Shown: positions 28,500-38,119, counted from the first letter of the stretch. The stretch is 64,000 bases of DNA from Lacticaseibacillus pantheris DSM 15945 = JCM 12539 = NBRC 106106 (GCF_001311175.1 NZ_BBAI01000002.1:1-64000), one strand, 5' to 3'. Notes: generated by a model from the sequence alone, not told the origin. A program made the numbers and translations.

Positions 28500-28730
28500 T
28501 TATGCGGTGGGTTCAGCTACCCAGATGTCTTCGCTCGTGGTATCAATCATCCGGGCGGACACTGGTGTTGCGTACTGCTTCACACCCTCGCGGTAAAACT
28601 GGTCTGAATCAATCAACGCGGTCATGAACTTCTGGGCGGCGTCGGCGCTTAAATCACCGGAATAGGCGGATAGGCGCAAAGTTTTGGACTTATTTGCAGC
28701 GGTCTTAAAGGTAAATGATAGGCTACGCAT
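28500..28730 (-). CDS. DUF2922 family protein
   Basis: 76 residues, all soluble and beta-rich: MRSLSFTFKTAANKSKTLRL, then AAQKFMTALIDSD. It matches the DUF2922 pattern common in Lactobacillaceae; function unknown. It lies 14 bases after its partner at 28745 and is likely translated with it. Confidence 0.75.
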   Translation of the reverse strand: MRSLSFTFKTAANKSKTLRLSAYSGDLSADAAQKFMTALIDSDQFYREGVKQYATPVSARMIDTTSEDIWVAEPTA

Positions 28731-28744
28731 GGCAGTTCCTCCTG

Positions 28745-29008
28745 TTATTGGTTGTTGCCGGCGGTGGTTTGGTCATTACCGTCGGTTGTAGTGGCATCCG
28801 CAGAGACTGCGGACTCAACGTTGACGCTAATATCCGCCAATTCTAATTCTGGGTAGAGGGCGGCGAAGGCTGCACCCAGCGTACTGAGCGCGGGTGTATC
28901 AGCGTTCTCTGTCAGGTAATCAATGCGGTGCGTGACGGGTTGGGCGTCCGCATCCTGGGGGTTAATCAGCGTGAAGGTTACGCTGGCGTTGCTAAACTTT
29001 TGGGCCAT
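28745..29008 (-). CDS. Small conserved protein paired with DUF2922
   Basis: 87 residues, soluble, with a Thr/Asp/Asn-rich tail (TTTDGNDQTTAGNN). The position ahead of a DUF2922 gene fits the DUF1659-like partner, but I cannot confirm the family. Start ATG behind AAGGAGTG. Confidence 0.65.
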   Translation of the reverse strand: MAQKFSNASVTFTLINPQDADAQPVTHRIDYLTENADTPALSTLGAAFAALYPELELADISVNVESAVSADATTTDGNDQTTAGNNQ

Positions 29009-29037
29009 ATTGGCACACTCCTTTTGGGCTGGTTAAT

Positions 29038-29164
29038 GGGTTGCGGCATGGCCAAACACCTTGGGCATACCGTAACCCGTTGACCGCCATTTTTGTTGGT
29101 AAGGGCTGGCCAGCTGCTTACGAACCCAACAAATGGAGTAACTCCTGCGAAGTGTGCGCAGGGG
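29038..29164. other. Unassigned structured region upstream of element B3
   Basis: Three consecutive inverted repeats: GGGTTGCGG (29038) / CCGTAACCC (29070); CCATTTTTGTTGG (29087) / CCCAACAAATGG (29125), with TAAG / CTTA inside; and CCTGCG / CGCAGG (29144-29162). No reading frame with a ribosome site. It abuts B3 and may be a diverged arm of the same system. Confidence 0.55.
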
Positions 29165-29222
29165 GTGGCGGTTTGGCTCCGTGGGATGTGGTGGACCTCT
29201 ACACGGTGGCCGCTACCGGTGG

Positions 29223-29488
29223 CTGGTCGTACTGGCGCGGTGGCTCCGGTTGAGCGGCTGGTTCATGCGACCGGTGCTGTGAGCCTCACGCTCTCGCCCG
29301 TACCGGGCTACCGCGAATTGCCGTAGCCCGAGCAAAAACCAGCTCGGTCTAGCCAATTTGATTCTGTAAGTCATAACTAACAGTAGGCGCTAAAGCACCA
29401 ACTGTTAGTAATTCCAACAGAACTACGGGCATACAGCGGTCGCATGAACCAGCCGCTCAACCTCCACCACCACGCCAGTACGACCAAC
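29223..29488 (+). repeat. Family B multi-branched structured repeat (copy B3)
   Basis: Outer arms of about 48 bp (29225-29272 with 29438-29485) with few mismatches: GGTCGTACTGGCG...GGTTGAGCGGCTGG and the complement. Branches: GTGAGCCTCACGCTC with GCCCGTACCGGGC; AATTGCCGTAGC... with CCGAGC / GCTCGG and A-rich loop; TTCTGT / ACAGAA with an inner ACTAACAGT / ACTGTTAGT stem. Confidence 0.88.
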
Positions 29489-29640
29489 TGTAGATGGCCA
29501 TTGTTACGTTCAGAGGTCTATCATAATCCAAAGGTCAGATGGCAGATCGCATCTAGACGATGCTATACCGCACGTTTGCAAGAATGGTGAAACCTGTAAC
29601 ATTCACTAATTTAGCTGTATAACGTATGGGGCAAATAACT

Positions 29641-30020
29641 AGAGACTACGAACTATCGGGAACCCGTGGGTGGACTTCGGGACGGAGACGTGGTTGGCAC
29701 AGTAGCGTGAGGCCGCGTCGGTTGGGTCGGTGAGCGGAGGCGTGTGGGGTCGGAATGGTAACCACTGCCGGGGAACACAGTCAGTTTGCGCTTTAGCGCT
29801 TACTGACTGATTCTCGCAGGAATGGCGAAGCAGTCCGAGAGCTCCATTGGCTTTAGCCATTAGAACGCGACGAATTTCTAGACTGGCCGGTGGTTTTCCG
29901 GGCAGGCTAGAAATCGCGGCGGAAACACGCCCGCACTTGGCGGGTTGGAGCCTTCGCCCTAGCAGTGGATTACCATGGAGTGCCCCACGAAAGCCGCAGC
30001 TCCCCGGTCCGACCGACGCT
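29641..30020 (+). repeat. Family A structured repeat (copy A3, right arm diverged)
   Basis: Left block AGAGACTACGAACTATCG as in A2. Stems: GCGTCGGTTGGG / CCGACCGACGC; ATGGTAACCACTGC / GCAGTGGATTACCAT; an extra TCAGT / ACTGA hairpin (about 29786-29810); CCATTGGC / GCCATTAG; ATTTCTAG (29874-29881) / CTAGAAAT (29907-29914), a double change relative to A1; apical CCCGCACTTGG. The right outer arm no longer matches the left. The pmk promoter follows. Confidence 0.85.
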
Positions 30021-30064
30021 GCCGGCTCCACTGTCCAACAATGTAGTAGCCACGGGGGTGCGCA

Positions 30065-30092
30065 TTGCAAAAATAATTGTCCATGATAAAAT
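30065..30092 (+). promoter_or_regulatory. Promoter upstream of pmk
   Basis: -35 TTGCAA (30065-30070), 16 bases, -10 TAAAAT (30087-30092). The predicted start of transcription is close to the ATG at 30101. Confidence 0.55.
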
Positions 30093-30100
30093 AGTTCAGT

Positions 30101-30214
30101 ATGTCTGACTTTAAGGAATTGATAAATACGGGAAATGTAAATTTCAAAGTACCACGAGTGGTCTATACTGGCGAACGTGGATACATATCTGATATTTGTG
30201 GGGGTAACTGGTAG
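30101..30214 (+). CDS. Possible 37-residue upstream ORF coupled to pmk
   Basis: MSDFKELINTGNVNFKVPRV followed by 17 more residues ending ICGGNW. Its TAG (30212-30214) overlaps the pmk GTG (30214) by one base, so translation would be coupled. There is no ribosome site; with the promoter at 30065-30092 the message would be nearly leaderless. No family recognised. It could be a leader peptide, a remnant, or chance. Confidence 0.35.
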   Translation: MSDFKELINTGNVNFKVPRVVYTGERGYISDICGGNW

Positions 30215-31320
30215 TGATAACAGCAAAGGCGCCGGGTAAATTGTACATTGCGGGGGAATATGCAGTGGTCGAAACCGGACACCCGGCCATCGTCGTGGCG
30301 ATTGACCAGTTTGTGACGGTTTCAGTTGGGGCAACAACCGGCTATGGCAGTATCGTTTCGAAACAATACCAAGAAAATTCGATTTACTGGCAACGTGTAG
30401 GTGACGAGATCGTCTTTGACGACCGTGACAACCCGTTCCATTACATCCTGTCGGCAATCCGTTTGACCGAAAAGTATGCGCGGGAGATGGGCCACCCGTT
30501 GGCGTTGTATGATTTAAAGGTTGACTCAGACCTTGATTCTGAAGACGGCAAAAAGTATGGGTTGGGTAGCTCTGCTGCTGTCACCGTCGCGACGGTCAAG
30601 GCGTTAAATCAGTTCTACGGCCTAAAAATGACGGCCGACCAAGTCTATAAACTGTCGGCCATTGCTCACCTCGATGTTCAGGGCAATGGTTCCTTGGGTG
30701 ACATTGCCGCTTCAGTCTACGGTGGTTGGGTTGCCTATCGCTCCTTTGACAAACAGTGGTTAGCCGCCGCGCGCCGGCAGCACACCATCACGGAATTGTT
30801 AAACCGTGATTGGCCACAATTGGATATTGAGCTGTTGACCGCTCCGGCCAACATGCAGCTGCTGATTGGTTGGACCGGATCGCCGGCTTCAACCGCTCAC
30901 CTCGTTGACCGGATTGCAGATTCGCAAACCACGACCAACAAAGAAACTGATTACCAGAATTTTTTACAGCAAAGTGATGCGATTCTTGAGCGGATTATTG
31001 CCGGGTTCCGTGCCGGCGACCTGGCCGCCATTCAACAGGGCATTCGCGATAATCAGGATGCACTTAACTATTTGACCCAGTTTTCCGGGGTGGAAATTGA
31101 AACGCCTGTCCTACTGCAGCTTCGGCAGATTGCCGAGCGGTTCGGCGGTGCGGCTAAATCCTCCGGTGCCGGTGGCGGCGACTGTGGCATCGCGCTAATT
31201 GATACGACGGTTGACGTGGCGCCTTTGCTTGCTTCCTGGACGTCCGTGGGGATTGAGCCACTAAATTTATGCGTGCACGAGTCCGACCCTAATCAGGTGG
31301 CGCAGCACGTAGCCAGTTAA
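30214..31320 (+). CDS. Phosphomevalonate kinase
   Basis: Phosphorylates mevalonate-5-phosphate in the mevalonate route to isopentenyl diphosphate. 368 residues, GHMP kinase family: N-terminal APGKLYIAGEYAVV, ATP loop GLGSSAAVTVA, C-terminal KSSGAGGGDCGIAL. The start is GTG 30214 with GTGGGGG nine bases upstream. The genes for mevalonate kinase and diphosphomevalonate decarboxylase, often adjacent, are not here. Intact. Confidence 0.93.
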   Translation: MITAKAPGKLYIAGEYAVVETGHPAIVVAIDQFVTVSVGATTGYGSIVSKQYQENSIYWQRVGDEIVFDDRDNPFHYILSAIRLTEKYAREMGHPLALYDLKVDSDLDSEDGKKYGLGSSAAVTVATVKALNQFYGLKMTADQVYKLSAIAHLDVQGNGSLGDIAASVYGGWVAYRSFDKQWLAAARRQHTITELLNRDWPQLDIELLTAPANMQLLIGWTGSPASTAHLVDRIADSQTTTNKETDYQNFLQQSDAILERIIAGFRAGDLAAIQQGIRDNQDALNYLTQFSGVEIETPVLLQLRQIAERFGGAAKSSGAGGGDCGIALIDTTVDVAPLLASWTSVGIEPLNLCVHESDPNQVAQHVAS

Positions 31321-31381
31321 CCACCACGCTTAACATGCATGTTGGTTGACGGTCCTAACAATTGGATTTGACACTTATCAT

Positions 31382-31433
31382 TGGTCCAGCAGGGATCTCG
31401 CAAAGTCGGGGTGCCTGCTGGACCATTTTTTTT
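31382..31433 (+). terminator. pmk terminator
   Basis: TGGTCCAGCAGG pairs exactly with CCTGCTGGACCA over a 20-base loop, followed by eight T. Confidence 0.92.
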
Positions 31434-31540
31434 GCAATTCTAAAATTGACCGTTAGCACGTTTTTTTTCTGAATCTAACCTGCAGCCATGTTTAGCAGAA
31501 CATTGTTTCCAAAACGGTGCTGATGCAGTTGTTGTGTGTG

Positions 31541-31652
31541 TTGACAGGCATCGTGACGGCGGTTAATAGTTAATGAAAGTGATGAAAGCATGGCCTCATA
31601 GGTGATGATTTAGTGAAGAACCTTGTTTTACCCCAGGTCAATCGAGTATGAT
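31541..31652 (+). promoter_or_regulatory. galU promoter region (two candidates)
   Basis: Distal: TTGACA (31541-31546), 17 bases, TAATAG (31564-31569). Proximal: TTGTTT (31623-31628), 18 bases, TATGAT (31647-31652). The 31434-31540 stretch before them holds no gene or repeat that I recognise. Confidence 0.5.
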
Positions 31653-31702
31653 TAATTTATCAAATCGTTTTCATCGACATGGTGTACATAAGGAGAGTAG
31701 AT

Positions 31703-32616
31703 ATGCAAAGAGTTCGTAAAGCAATTATTCCTGCTGCGGGTTTGGGTACTCGTTTCCTGCCGGCGACTAAGGCATTGGCCAAAGAAATGTTGCCCATCGT
31801 GGACAAGCCAACCATTCAGTTTATCGTTGAGGAGGCCAAGCTTCCGGAATTGAGGACATTCTGATTGTTGAAGGCAAGCAGAAGCGTTCCATCGAGGACC
31901 ACTTTGACTCCGCACCGGAACTGGAACAAAACTTGGCGGCTAAGCACAAGGATCGCCTGTTGGACATGGTTAAGTCCACGACTGACATCGGTGTGAACCT
32001 GTTCTTCGTGCGTCAGCCATACCCGAATGGTCTGGGCGATGCCGTACGTTTGGCTAAGTCCTTCGTTGCTGACGAGCCGTTCGTGGTGATGCTTGGCGAC
32101 GACTTGATGAGTGACAAGGTACCGTTGACCAAGCAATTGATTAACGAGTACGAGGACACCCACAGCTCCATTCTCGCCGTTAAGCGCGTTCCTCACGAAG
32201 AGGTTTCTGCGTACGGCGTTATTGACCCTAGCGACGAGGTTAAGCCTGGGCTGTTCAACGTGAGCCGTTTTGTCGAAAAGCCGGCCGTTGAGGATGCACC
32301 TAGCGATTTGGCCATCATTGGTCGTTACCTGCTGACACCAGAAATCTTTGGCATCCTGGACAACCTGAAGCCTGGTAAGGGTGGCGAAGTTCAGTTGACT
32401 GACGCCATCGACAAGCTGAACGAAACCCAGCGCGTCTTTGCCCACGAGTTTACTGGTGACCGTTACGACGTAGGTAACAAGTTTGGCTTCGTCCAGACTA
32501 CCATTGAGTACGGCCTGACACACCCAGAGGTGAAGGACAAGTTGCGTCCATACCTGGAAGAACTCGGCAAGCGCCTGCTGGCCGACGATAAGGGTGCCAA
32601 GGCACCGAAGAAGTAA
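31703..32616 (+). CDS. galU: UTP-glucose-1-phosphate uridylyltransferase (one frameshift)
   Basis: Makes UDP-glucose for teichoic acids, glycolipids and exopolysaccharide. About 304 residues after repair. Nucleotide loop [19 protein letters not shown], then [20 protein letters not shown] and the C-terminal GNKFGF region. One G is missing at 31840/31841; adding it restores EAKASGIEDI. ATG 31703 behind AAGGAGAG. It would supply the exopolysaccharide cluster at 56.5 kb. Confidence 0.93.
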
Positions 32617-32628
32617 TCATCAAAATAG

Positions 32629-32686
32629 CACAGCCCCGGCTCCCGTCACGATTTGTATCGTAGTGATGGTTGCCGGGGCTGTTTTG
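32629..32686 (+). terminator. galU terminator
   Basis: CAGCCCCGGC pairs with GCCGGGGCTG around an inner TCAC / GTGA hairpin, followed by TTTT. Confidence 0.88.
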
Positions 32687-32769
32687 GTGTGTATTTGGTT
32701 AGTGAAACCATTAAAAATCGCACGTGCACATGGCCGCAAACCGTACATTCTGCTAACCTTAAGTGTAAC

Positions 32770-32893
32770 GAAACGGGTTGCGCAAGGCAGAAAGCGCCGC
32801 CTAAGCAACTACCACCAAAAGCCCAAGTGCGGGCCTTTCGGTGGTAGTTACTTAGGCTCTGCTTTCTAAACGCCTTGCTCCACCCTCTAAACG
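32770..32893 (-). repeat. Family C hairpin repeat (copy C4)
   Basis: Minus-strand copy. Stem CCTAAGCAACTACCACC (32800-32816) with 32840-32856; apical, read on the minus strand, GGCCCGCACTTGGGC; ends TTTAGAGGGTGGAG and GCGCAACCCGTTTC. Its left end is 10 bases from the ATG of the nuclease gene, and GAGG at the edge may serve as that gene's ribosome site. Confidence 0.87.
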
Positions 32894-32903
32894 AGGTACA
32901 AAC

Positions 32904-33479
32904 ATGTTAGGGTTATTGAAGCGGGTACTCCACCGGTTAGTGCAGTTATTGTGGGTACTCATGGTGGTTGCGTTGGTATACAGTCTGTGGGCTCGGGATA
33001 TGGTGCCAAAGTCTTGGCACGCTATTTGTGATCCCACCGCCTTTGTGGTGATTTGCCTGTTTACCGTCAGTGTTGGCGTATGGGTGTTCTGGCACCATTT
33101 CCGGTTTCGCGACATCACCATGGCGCACGTCGACGCGATGGACGGGTTGGAGTTTGAAAATTTCTGCGCGTTCTTGCTGAAGCGCAACGGGTATACGCGG
33201 ATTCAGCAAACCAAGGGTAGCGGTGATCAGGGTGTGGACGTAATTGCCACCAAGAAGGGTATTAAGTTTGGGGTGCAGTGCAAACGCTACAACGGCTTTG
33301 TGGGTAATCACGCCGTCCAGGAAGTCTGGAGCGGCAAGGAGTACTACCAGCTTGACCAGGCGGTGGTGCTGACCAACAGCACCTTCTCGGACGCGGCCAA
33401 TGACTTGGCCACCCAGTTGGGGGTAACCCTGATTGACCGGGAAGGGTTGCGGAAGCTCATGAAGCGGCTGCCCAGTTAG
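32904..33479 (+). CDS. Membrane-anchored Mrr-like restriction endonuclease domain protein
   Basis: 191 residues. Two membrane segments (about 12-30 and 45-65), then a cytoplasmic PD-(D/E)xK nuclease domain of the Mrr_cat type: MDGLEFENFCAFLLKRNGY, GSGDQGVDVIA with catalytic D, and FGVQCKRY with the QxK pair. Such proteins may cleave foreign or modified DNA at the membrane; no methylase gene is nearby. The start lies at the edge of repeat C4. Its last four bases overlap the convergent gene at 33476. Intact. Confidence 0.82.
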   Translation: MLGLLKRVLHRLVQLLWVLMVVALVYSLWARDMVPKSWHAICDPTAFVVICLFTVSVGVWVFWHHFRFRDITMAHVDAMDGLEFENFCAFLLKRNGYTRIQQTKGSGDQGVDVIATKKGIKFGVQCKRYNGFVGNHAVQEVWSGKEYYQLDQAVVLTNSTFSDAANDLATQLGVTLIDREGLRKLMKRLPS

Positions 33480-33773
33480 TGCAACACGATTGCGCCGTCC
33501 TGGAATGCAAAGCCGAAGATGGGCACCAGCTGGTCGTCCACCTGAGCGTACACCGTGCACCGGCGTAATGCGGGTGCCTGCGTCAACATAATTAGTTCCC
33601 AACGCTTGAGGGCGTGGGCTGGTGCTGGCGCGGTGGTCAGCACTAACTGGTCAGGGGTATCGGGGTCGGTAGGGGCCACGCCGGTTACCCGCAACGGTTG
33701 CTCCGCGCTATGCATCCAGATGGTGGTATTTTGGTTGAGGTCAGCATGAGGCTAGTAGGTCGATAACGCGCAT
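33476..33773 (-). CDS. Hypothetical protein (one frameshift)
   Basis: About 98 residues after repair: MRVIDLLAS, then a break near 33745, then DLNQNTTIWMHSAEQPLRVT and on to FGFAFQDGAIVLH. The first start (33773) has GAAAGGAGC upstream, which supports the longer gene. Soluble. No family recognised. It converges on the Mrr-like gene with a four-base overlap. Confidence 0.55.
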
Positions 33774-33900
33774 ACTGAGCGCTCCTTTCGTAGAACCTTA
33801 AGGCTTTGCAAAGTATATACGCTAGCCCAGTTTGGTCTGATAAAATAGAAATCACGGAACATTATAAGTCTGAACGAATAATAATGAATGGTGGCATAAG

Positions 33901-35081
33901 ATGACAGAAGTTGTAATTGCGGGTGCAGTACGCACACCTATCGGTAAGTTTGGCGGGGAACTATCTAGTAAGAGTGCCGTTGAATTAGGCGTCGTTGCGG
34001 CGCAAGCGGCCATTGATCGGGCTGGGCTCCAACCAGACCAAGTTAACCGCGCCATCTTTGGTAACGTGTATCAGGCCAACAACGGACAGAATGTGGCCCG
34101 CCAGGTTGCGTTGAACAGCGGCATGGCCCACAGTAGCACGGCGATGACCGTCAACGAAGTGTGTGGTTCCGGGCTCCAGGCAATTCACCTAGGAGCTGCC
34201 GCCATCCAAATGGGTGAAGCGGACGTTGTGCTTGTTGGTGGCACCGAGAGCATGAGTAACGTACCGTTTTACGCGCCCCAGATGCGTTGGGGGCACGTTT
34301 TAGGTAACGCCCAGTTCACTGATGGGCTACTCAAAGACGGCCTGCTGGACGCCTTTTCCGGGCACCACATGGTATTACCGCGGAGAATGTTGCCTCGCAG
34401 TACAACATTAGCCGCGAGGACCAGGACAGCTTTGCCCTTGCATCCCACCAAAAGGCCGTCGCGGCACAGGAGGCTGGTCGCTTTGAGGCCGAAATCGTGC
34501 CCGTCACCGTGCACCAGAAGAAGGGTGACGTGGTGGTGACGACGGACGAGGCACCACGTCCTGATACCAGTTTAACTAAGCTGGCCCGTCTGCGTCCAGC
34601 GTTCCAGGACGGCGGTACTGTCACTGCCGGCAATGCGAGTGGATTGAACGACGGGGCATCCGCCATGCTGCTGATGAGCAAAGAGACTGCTGAGAGGCTA
34701 GGGGTGACTTACCAAGCCGTGATTGACGACTTTGCGGAAGTGGGCGTCGACCCCGAATTGATGGGTTACTCACCTAAGTACGTGGTGAAGCAGCTGTTGC
34801 AACGTGCTGACGTTCAGGTGAACGCAATCGACCGTTACGAGATTAACGAGGCCTTTGCGGCTCAAAGTGTTGCGGTCGTGCGGGACCTGGGCTTAGATGA
34901 CGCGCGGGTCAATGTGAATGGTGGGGCCGTGGCTTTGGGCCACCCGCTCGGCGCGTCGGGCGCACGCATTGTGACGACGCTCATTCATGACCTGCAACAG
35001 GCCGACGCGACGACGGGTATTGCCGCACTGTGTATTGGCGGCGGTCTGGGCATGGGTTTACGGTTGCACCGAGAGGCGTAG
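33901..35081 (+). CDS. Acetyl-CoA C-acetyltransferase (one frameshift)
   Basis: Condenses two acetyl-CoA to acetoacetyl-CoA, the entry to the mevalonate pathway. About 393 residues after repair. Catalytic C88 ([10 protein letters not shown]), the [10 protein letters not shown] histidine motif and the closing CIGGGLGMG cysteine motif. One G is missing at 34370-34372; repair gives [14 protein letters not shown]. It heads the thiolase-mvaA-mvaS cluster, with mvaA one base after its stop. Confidence 0.92.
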
Positions 35082-35082
35082 G

Positions 35083-36323
35083 ATGAAAAAGTTTTACCAG
35101 TTGACGCGTGAGGAGCGCGTCCGGGCCCTGGTGGACTCGGGGATGTTGACCGCGGGCGATGCGGAGTTACTACTCGCGGATGCGCCCTTGCCACAGGCCA
35201 CGGCGGACCACCTGACCGAAAATCAAATTGGCCAGTTTCCGTTGCCCATGGGTCTAGTGCGAGGGCTACGGGTTAATGGCATCACGCACGATGTGGCGTT
35301 GGTGGGCGAGGAACCAAGCGTGGTAGCGGCGGCCAACAACGGGGCGCGGATGGCGCTCGCTGGCGGCGGTGTGACCGTGCAAGTGCCGCCACACCGGGTA
35401 GCGGCCGAGGTCGTCTTTGCGGATCTCCCTGACACTCCCAACGCGTCCGCTTGATTCGAGCGCAGACGGCGGATATCAAAGCTGCGGCGGCAGCCGCCCA
35501 CCCGTCGATTGTGCGTCGTGGCGGCGGGTTACAAACGGTGACGGTTACCACCGTGGACGACTTCGTGAAGGTCACCCTGGTGGTTGACCCGCAACAGGCA
35601 ATGGGCGCCAATATTGTTAACACCATTGCTGAGCGGGTGGGCGTACTGATCGGTGGGTGGCTACACCAGCAGCCACTGATTAGTATTCTCAGTAACTACA
35701 GCGATGATGCGGTGGTTGCGCGCGTGGACCTGCCGGTTGAGGCGGTTGCTACGCGGCATGCTGACGGGGCGACGGTTGCAAAACTGATTGCCCGCACCAG
35801 CGACTTTGCCCTACTCGATATTGATCGGGCTACCACCAATAATAAGGGCGTGATGAACGGTATCGCGGCCGCCACCATTGCCTTGGGAAACGACTACCGG
35901 GCTGTGGAAGCCGGCGCGCACGCGTACGCTGCTCGGACGGGCCGTTACCTGCCCCTGACGCGGTGGTGGGTGGCGGAGTCACGCCTCCATGGTGAGTTGG
36001 CCGTCCCCCTCAAGTTGGGCGTCGTCGGTGGTGCCGTGGGTGCATTACACCGTGCGGGTCTTGCGCAACGGTTGGCAGGCATTAAGACCGTTGCGGACGC
36101 GCAGTCCATTTTGGCGGCGTTGGGTTTGGTGCAAAACCTCGCCGCGATTCGCGCGCTGGTTGGCCCGGGGATTCAAGCCGGACACATGCACCTACAGGCT
36201 GGTGCGTTGGCCGTAGCGGCCGGTGCAGTGGGCGCCGAGGTTGCCTTATTGACCCAGCAGCTACAGGACGGCGATAAAACGATTGCGCGGGCGCAAAGCC
36301 TACTGCACCAAATGCGTCAGTAA
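35083..36323 (+). CDS. mvaA: Hydroxymethylglutaryl-CoA reductase, class II (one frameshift)
   Basis: Reduces HMG-CoA to mevalonate. About 413 residues after repair. Motifs: TENQIGQFPLPMG, catalytic Glu in EEPSVVAAA, MGANIVNT, and the substrate loop NNKGVMNGI. One base is missing at about 35447, where SA-stop becomes RLIRAQTADIKAAA. It starts one base after the thiolase stop and so is probably coupled to it. Confidence 0.92.
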
Positions 36324-36361
36324 AAGTTAATGTAAACAAATGAAGAGGAGCGTAACACACA

Positions 36362-37534
36362 ATGCAAATTGGGATTGATCGTTTGGGCATGTACAGCCCA
36401 CATTTCTTTGTTGACCTGAAGGACCTGGCTGAGGCTCGCGGGGTAGACCCAAATAAGTTCATCATTGGGATTGGTCAAAGTGAACAGGCAGTTGCCCCGA
36501 GCAGCGAGGACGTTGTAACGATGGGTGCGAACGCTGCTGCTGAGTTTATTGATGACATTGATACCAGCAAAGTTGGCTTGGTGATCCTGGGAACGGAAAC
36601 GGGCATTGACGCCAGCAAGTCTGGGGCCGTGATCATCCAGCGGCTATTGGGTTTGCCAGAGTGGGTGCGTACCTACGAGATTAAGCAGGCCTGCTACGGC
36701 GGAACGGCAGGATTAATGACTGCACGTGATTACGTGGCAGCGCACCCCGACAAGACGGCATTGGTGATTGCGGCCGATATTGCGCGGTACGGTTTGAACA
36801 GCGGCGGTGAAGTGACCCAAGGCGCTGGAGCAGTTGCAATGCTGATCAGTGCTAATCCGGCCATCATGACCATTAATGATGACTCCGTCTTCATGAGTCG
36901 CGACATCATGGACTTTTGGCGGCCAGTATACACCGACCTGGCCTTAGCGAAGGGTAAGTATTCCACGGAGCAGTACATTAAGTTCTTTGATGACGTTTGG
37001 GCCCGTTACCAGCAGCAAACAGGACTGACTCTGGATGACTTTGCGGCGGTTAACTTCCACCTGCCATACACCAAGATGGGGTTGAAGGCTTTCTGGACCG
37101 CGTTACCCGAGGTAAGTGAGGACAAGCAGACGGCACTGCTCGATGCCTACCAGGAATCCACTGTCTACAGTCGGCGGATTGGTAACATCTATACGGGCTC
37201 GTTGTACCTGGGATTGGTTAGCCTGCTGGAAAACGACGGACACGTGCAGGCGGGTGACCGTTTGGGGATGTTCTCGTACGGCTCCGGCGCGGTCGGTGAA
37301 TTCTTTAGTGGTGAGTTGCAGGAGGGCTTTGCGCGGTTCCTCCACGCGGACGCGCACCGGGAGTACCTGGACAGCCGGCAGCGACTATCCGTTGCGGAGT
37401 ATGAGCGCGTGTTTAACAACAAAGTGCCTTACTCGGCGGACGATTATTCGGCCGACCCACAATATCTTAGCGGTCGTTATGTGTTGACGGGCGTAGAGAA
37501 TCAGGAACGGCAGTACGAAGAACGTCCGGAGTAG
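36362..37534 (+). CDS. mvaS: Hydroxymethylglutaryl-CoA synthase
   Basis: Condenses acetoacetyl-CoA with acetyl-CoA. 390 residues, usual length. Catalytic E79 (GTETG), C111 (KQACYGGTAG) and the His motif NFHLPYTKMG are present. The start is behind GAAGAGGAG. It completes the upper mevalonate pathway with its two upstream neighbours. Intact. Confidence 0.95.
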   Translation: MQIGIDRLGMYSPHFFVDLKDLAEARGVDPNKFIIGIGQSEQAVAPSSEDVVTMGANAAAEFIDDIDTSKVGLVILGTETGIDASKSGAVIIQRLLGLPEWVRTYEIKQACYGGTAGLMTARDYVAAHPDKTALVIAADIARYGLNSGGEVTQGAGAVAMLISANPAIMTINDDSVFMSRDIMDFWRPVYTDLALAKGKYSTEQYIKFFDDVWARYQQQTGLTLDDFAAVNFHLPYTKMGLKAFWTALPEVSEDKQTALLDAYQESTVYSRRIGNIYTGSLYLGLVSLLENDGHVQAGDRLGMFSYGSGAVGEFFSGELQEGFARFLHADAHREYLDSRQRLSVAEYERVFNNKVPYSADDYSADPQYLSGRYVLTGVENQERQYEERPE

Positions 37535-37554
37535 CGGACTAACTCCATAATAGA

Positions 37555-37601
37555 CACAAAGCGGGAGCAACATCGAACGTGATGTTGGCTCCCGCTTTGT
37601 G
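37555..37601. terminator. Bidirectional terminator
   Basis: CACAAAGCGGGAGC pairs exactly with GCTCCCGCTTTGTG, and the loop itself contains AACATC / GATGTT. It separates mvaS from the convergent deoxyribosyltransferase gene. Confidence 0.88.
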
Positions 37602-37615
37602 CGTTCATAACAGTT

Positions 37616-38089
37616 TTAGTTGCGGCCCGCCACTGCTTCGACTAGTTCGTCGACCGACGTGACGATTTCACCGTTGAGCTTGATTAATCCGGTGGTGTAG
37701 AGGTTCATGTAGTGGAACTGGTTTTCCGCTACCTCTTGCAGTGCGTCCAGCTTTTGCTGGTTGGTGGCACCCAGACGTCGGCTGTCGGTGTACAGACCGA
37801 TGACGGGAATCCCCTTAGCGTAAGCCACACCAATCTCGGATGCGACGCCGGCATCAATGGTGATGCCGTCAAGCACCGCAATGACCAGGTCACTGGCGAC
37901 CAGCTCATCGGTATCGGCGTGCGCAATCATTTTGGAGTTGGCGTAGGCCTCTTTGTCATTAATACTGTCGTTTTCCTGCGGTAGGTAAATGTCGAGGCCG
38001 GTTACGTCGGCCCTCAGGCGCGCGACAATTTTCGCGTTAAAATCAAAGTCAGCCTGGCTGAATAGGCCATTGGCAAAGTAGATTTTCAT
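37616..38089 (-). CDS. Nucleoside 2-deoxyribosyltransferase
   Basis: Swaps bases between 2'-deoxyribonucleosides in nucleoside salvage, a typical lactobacillus enzyme. 157 residues. N-terminal MKIYFANGLFSQAD, AVLDGITIDAGVASEIG with catalytic E85. Start behind AGGAGAAAG. Intact; transcribed alone. Confidence 0.9.
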   Translation of the reverse strand: MKIYFANGLFSQADFDFNAKIVARLRADVTGLDIYLPQENDSINDKEAYANSKMIAHADTDELVASDLVIAVLDGITIDAGVASEIGVAYAKGIPVIGLYTDSRRLGATNQQKLDALQEVAENQFHYMNLYTTGLIKLNGEIVTSVDELVEAVAGRN

Positions 38090-38119
38090 TTTCTTTCTCC
38101 TGTGTGAGTTACTGGGAAT

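Noticed and set aside
29639-30457. A 272-codon minus-strand open frame over repeat A3 and the start of pmk
   Set aside because: It is antisense to pmk, composed largely of repeat sequence, and has no family-like segment.
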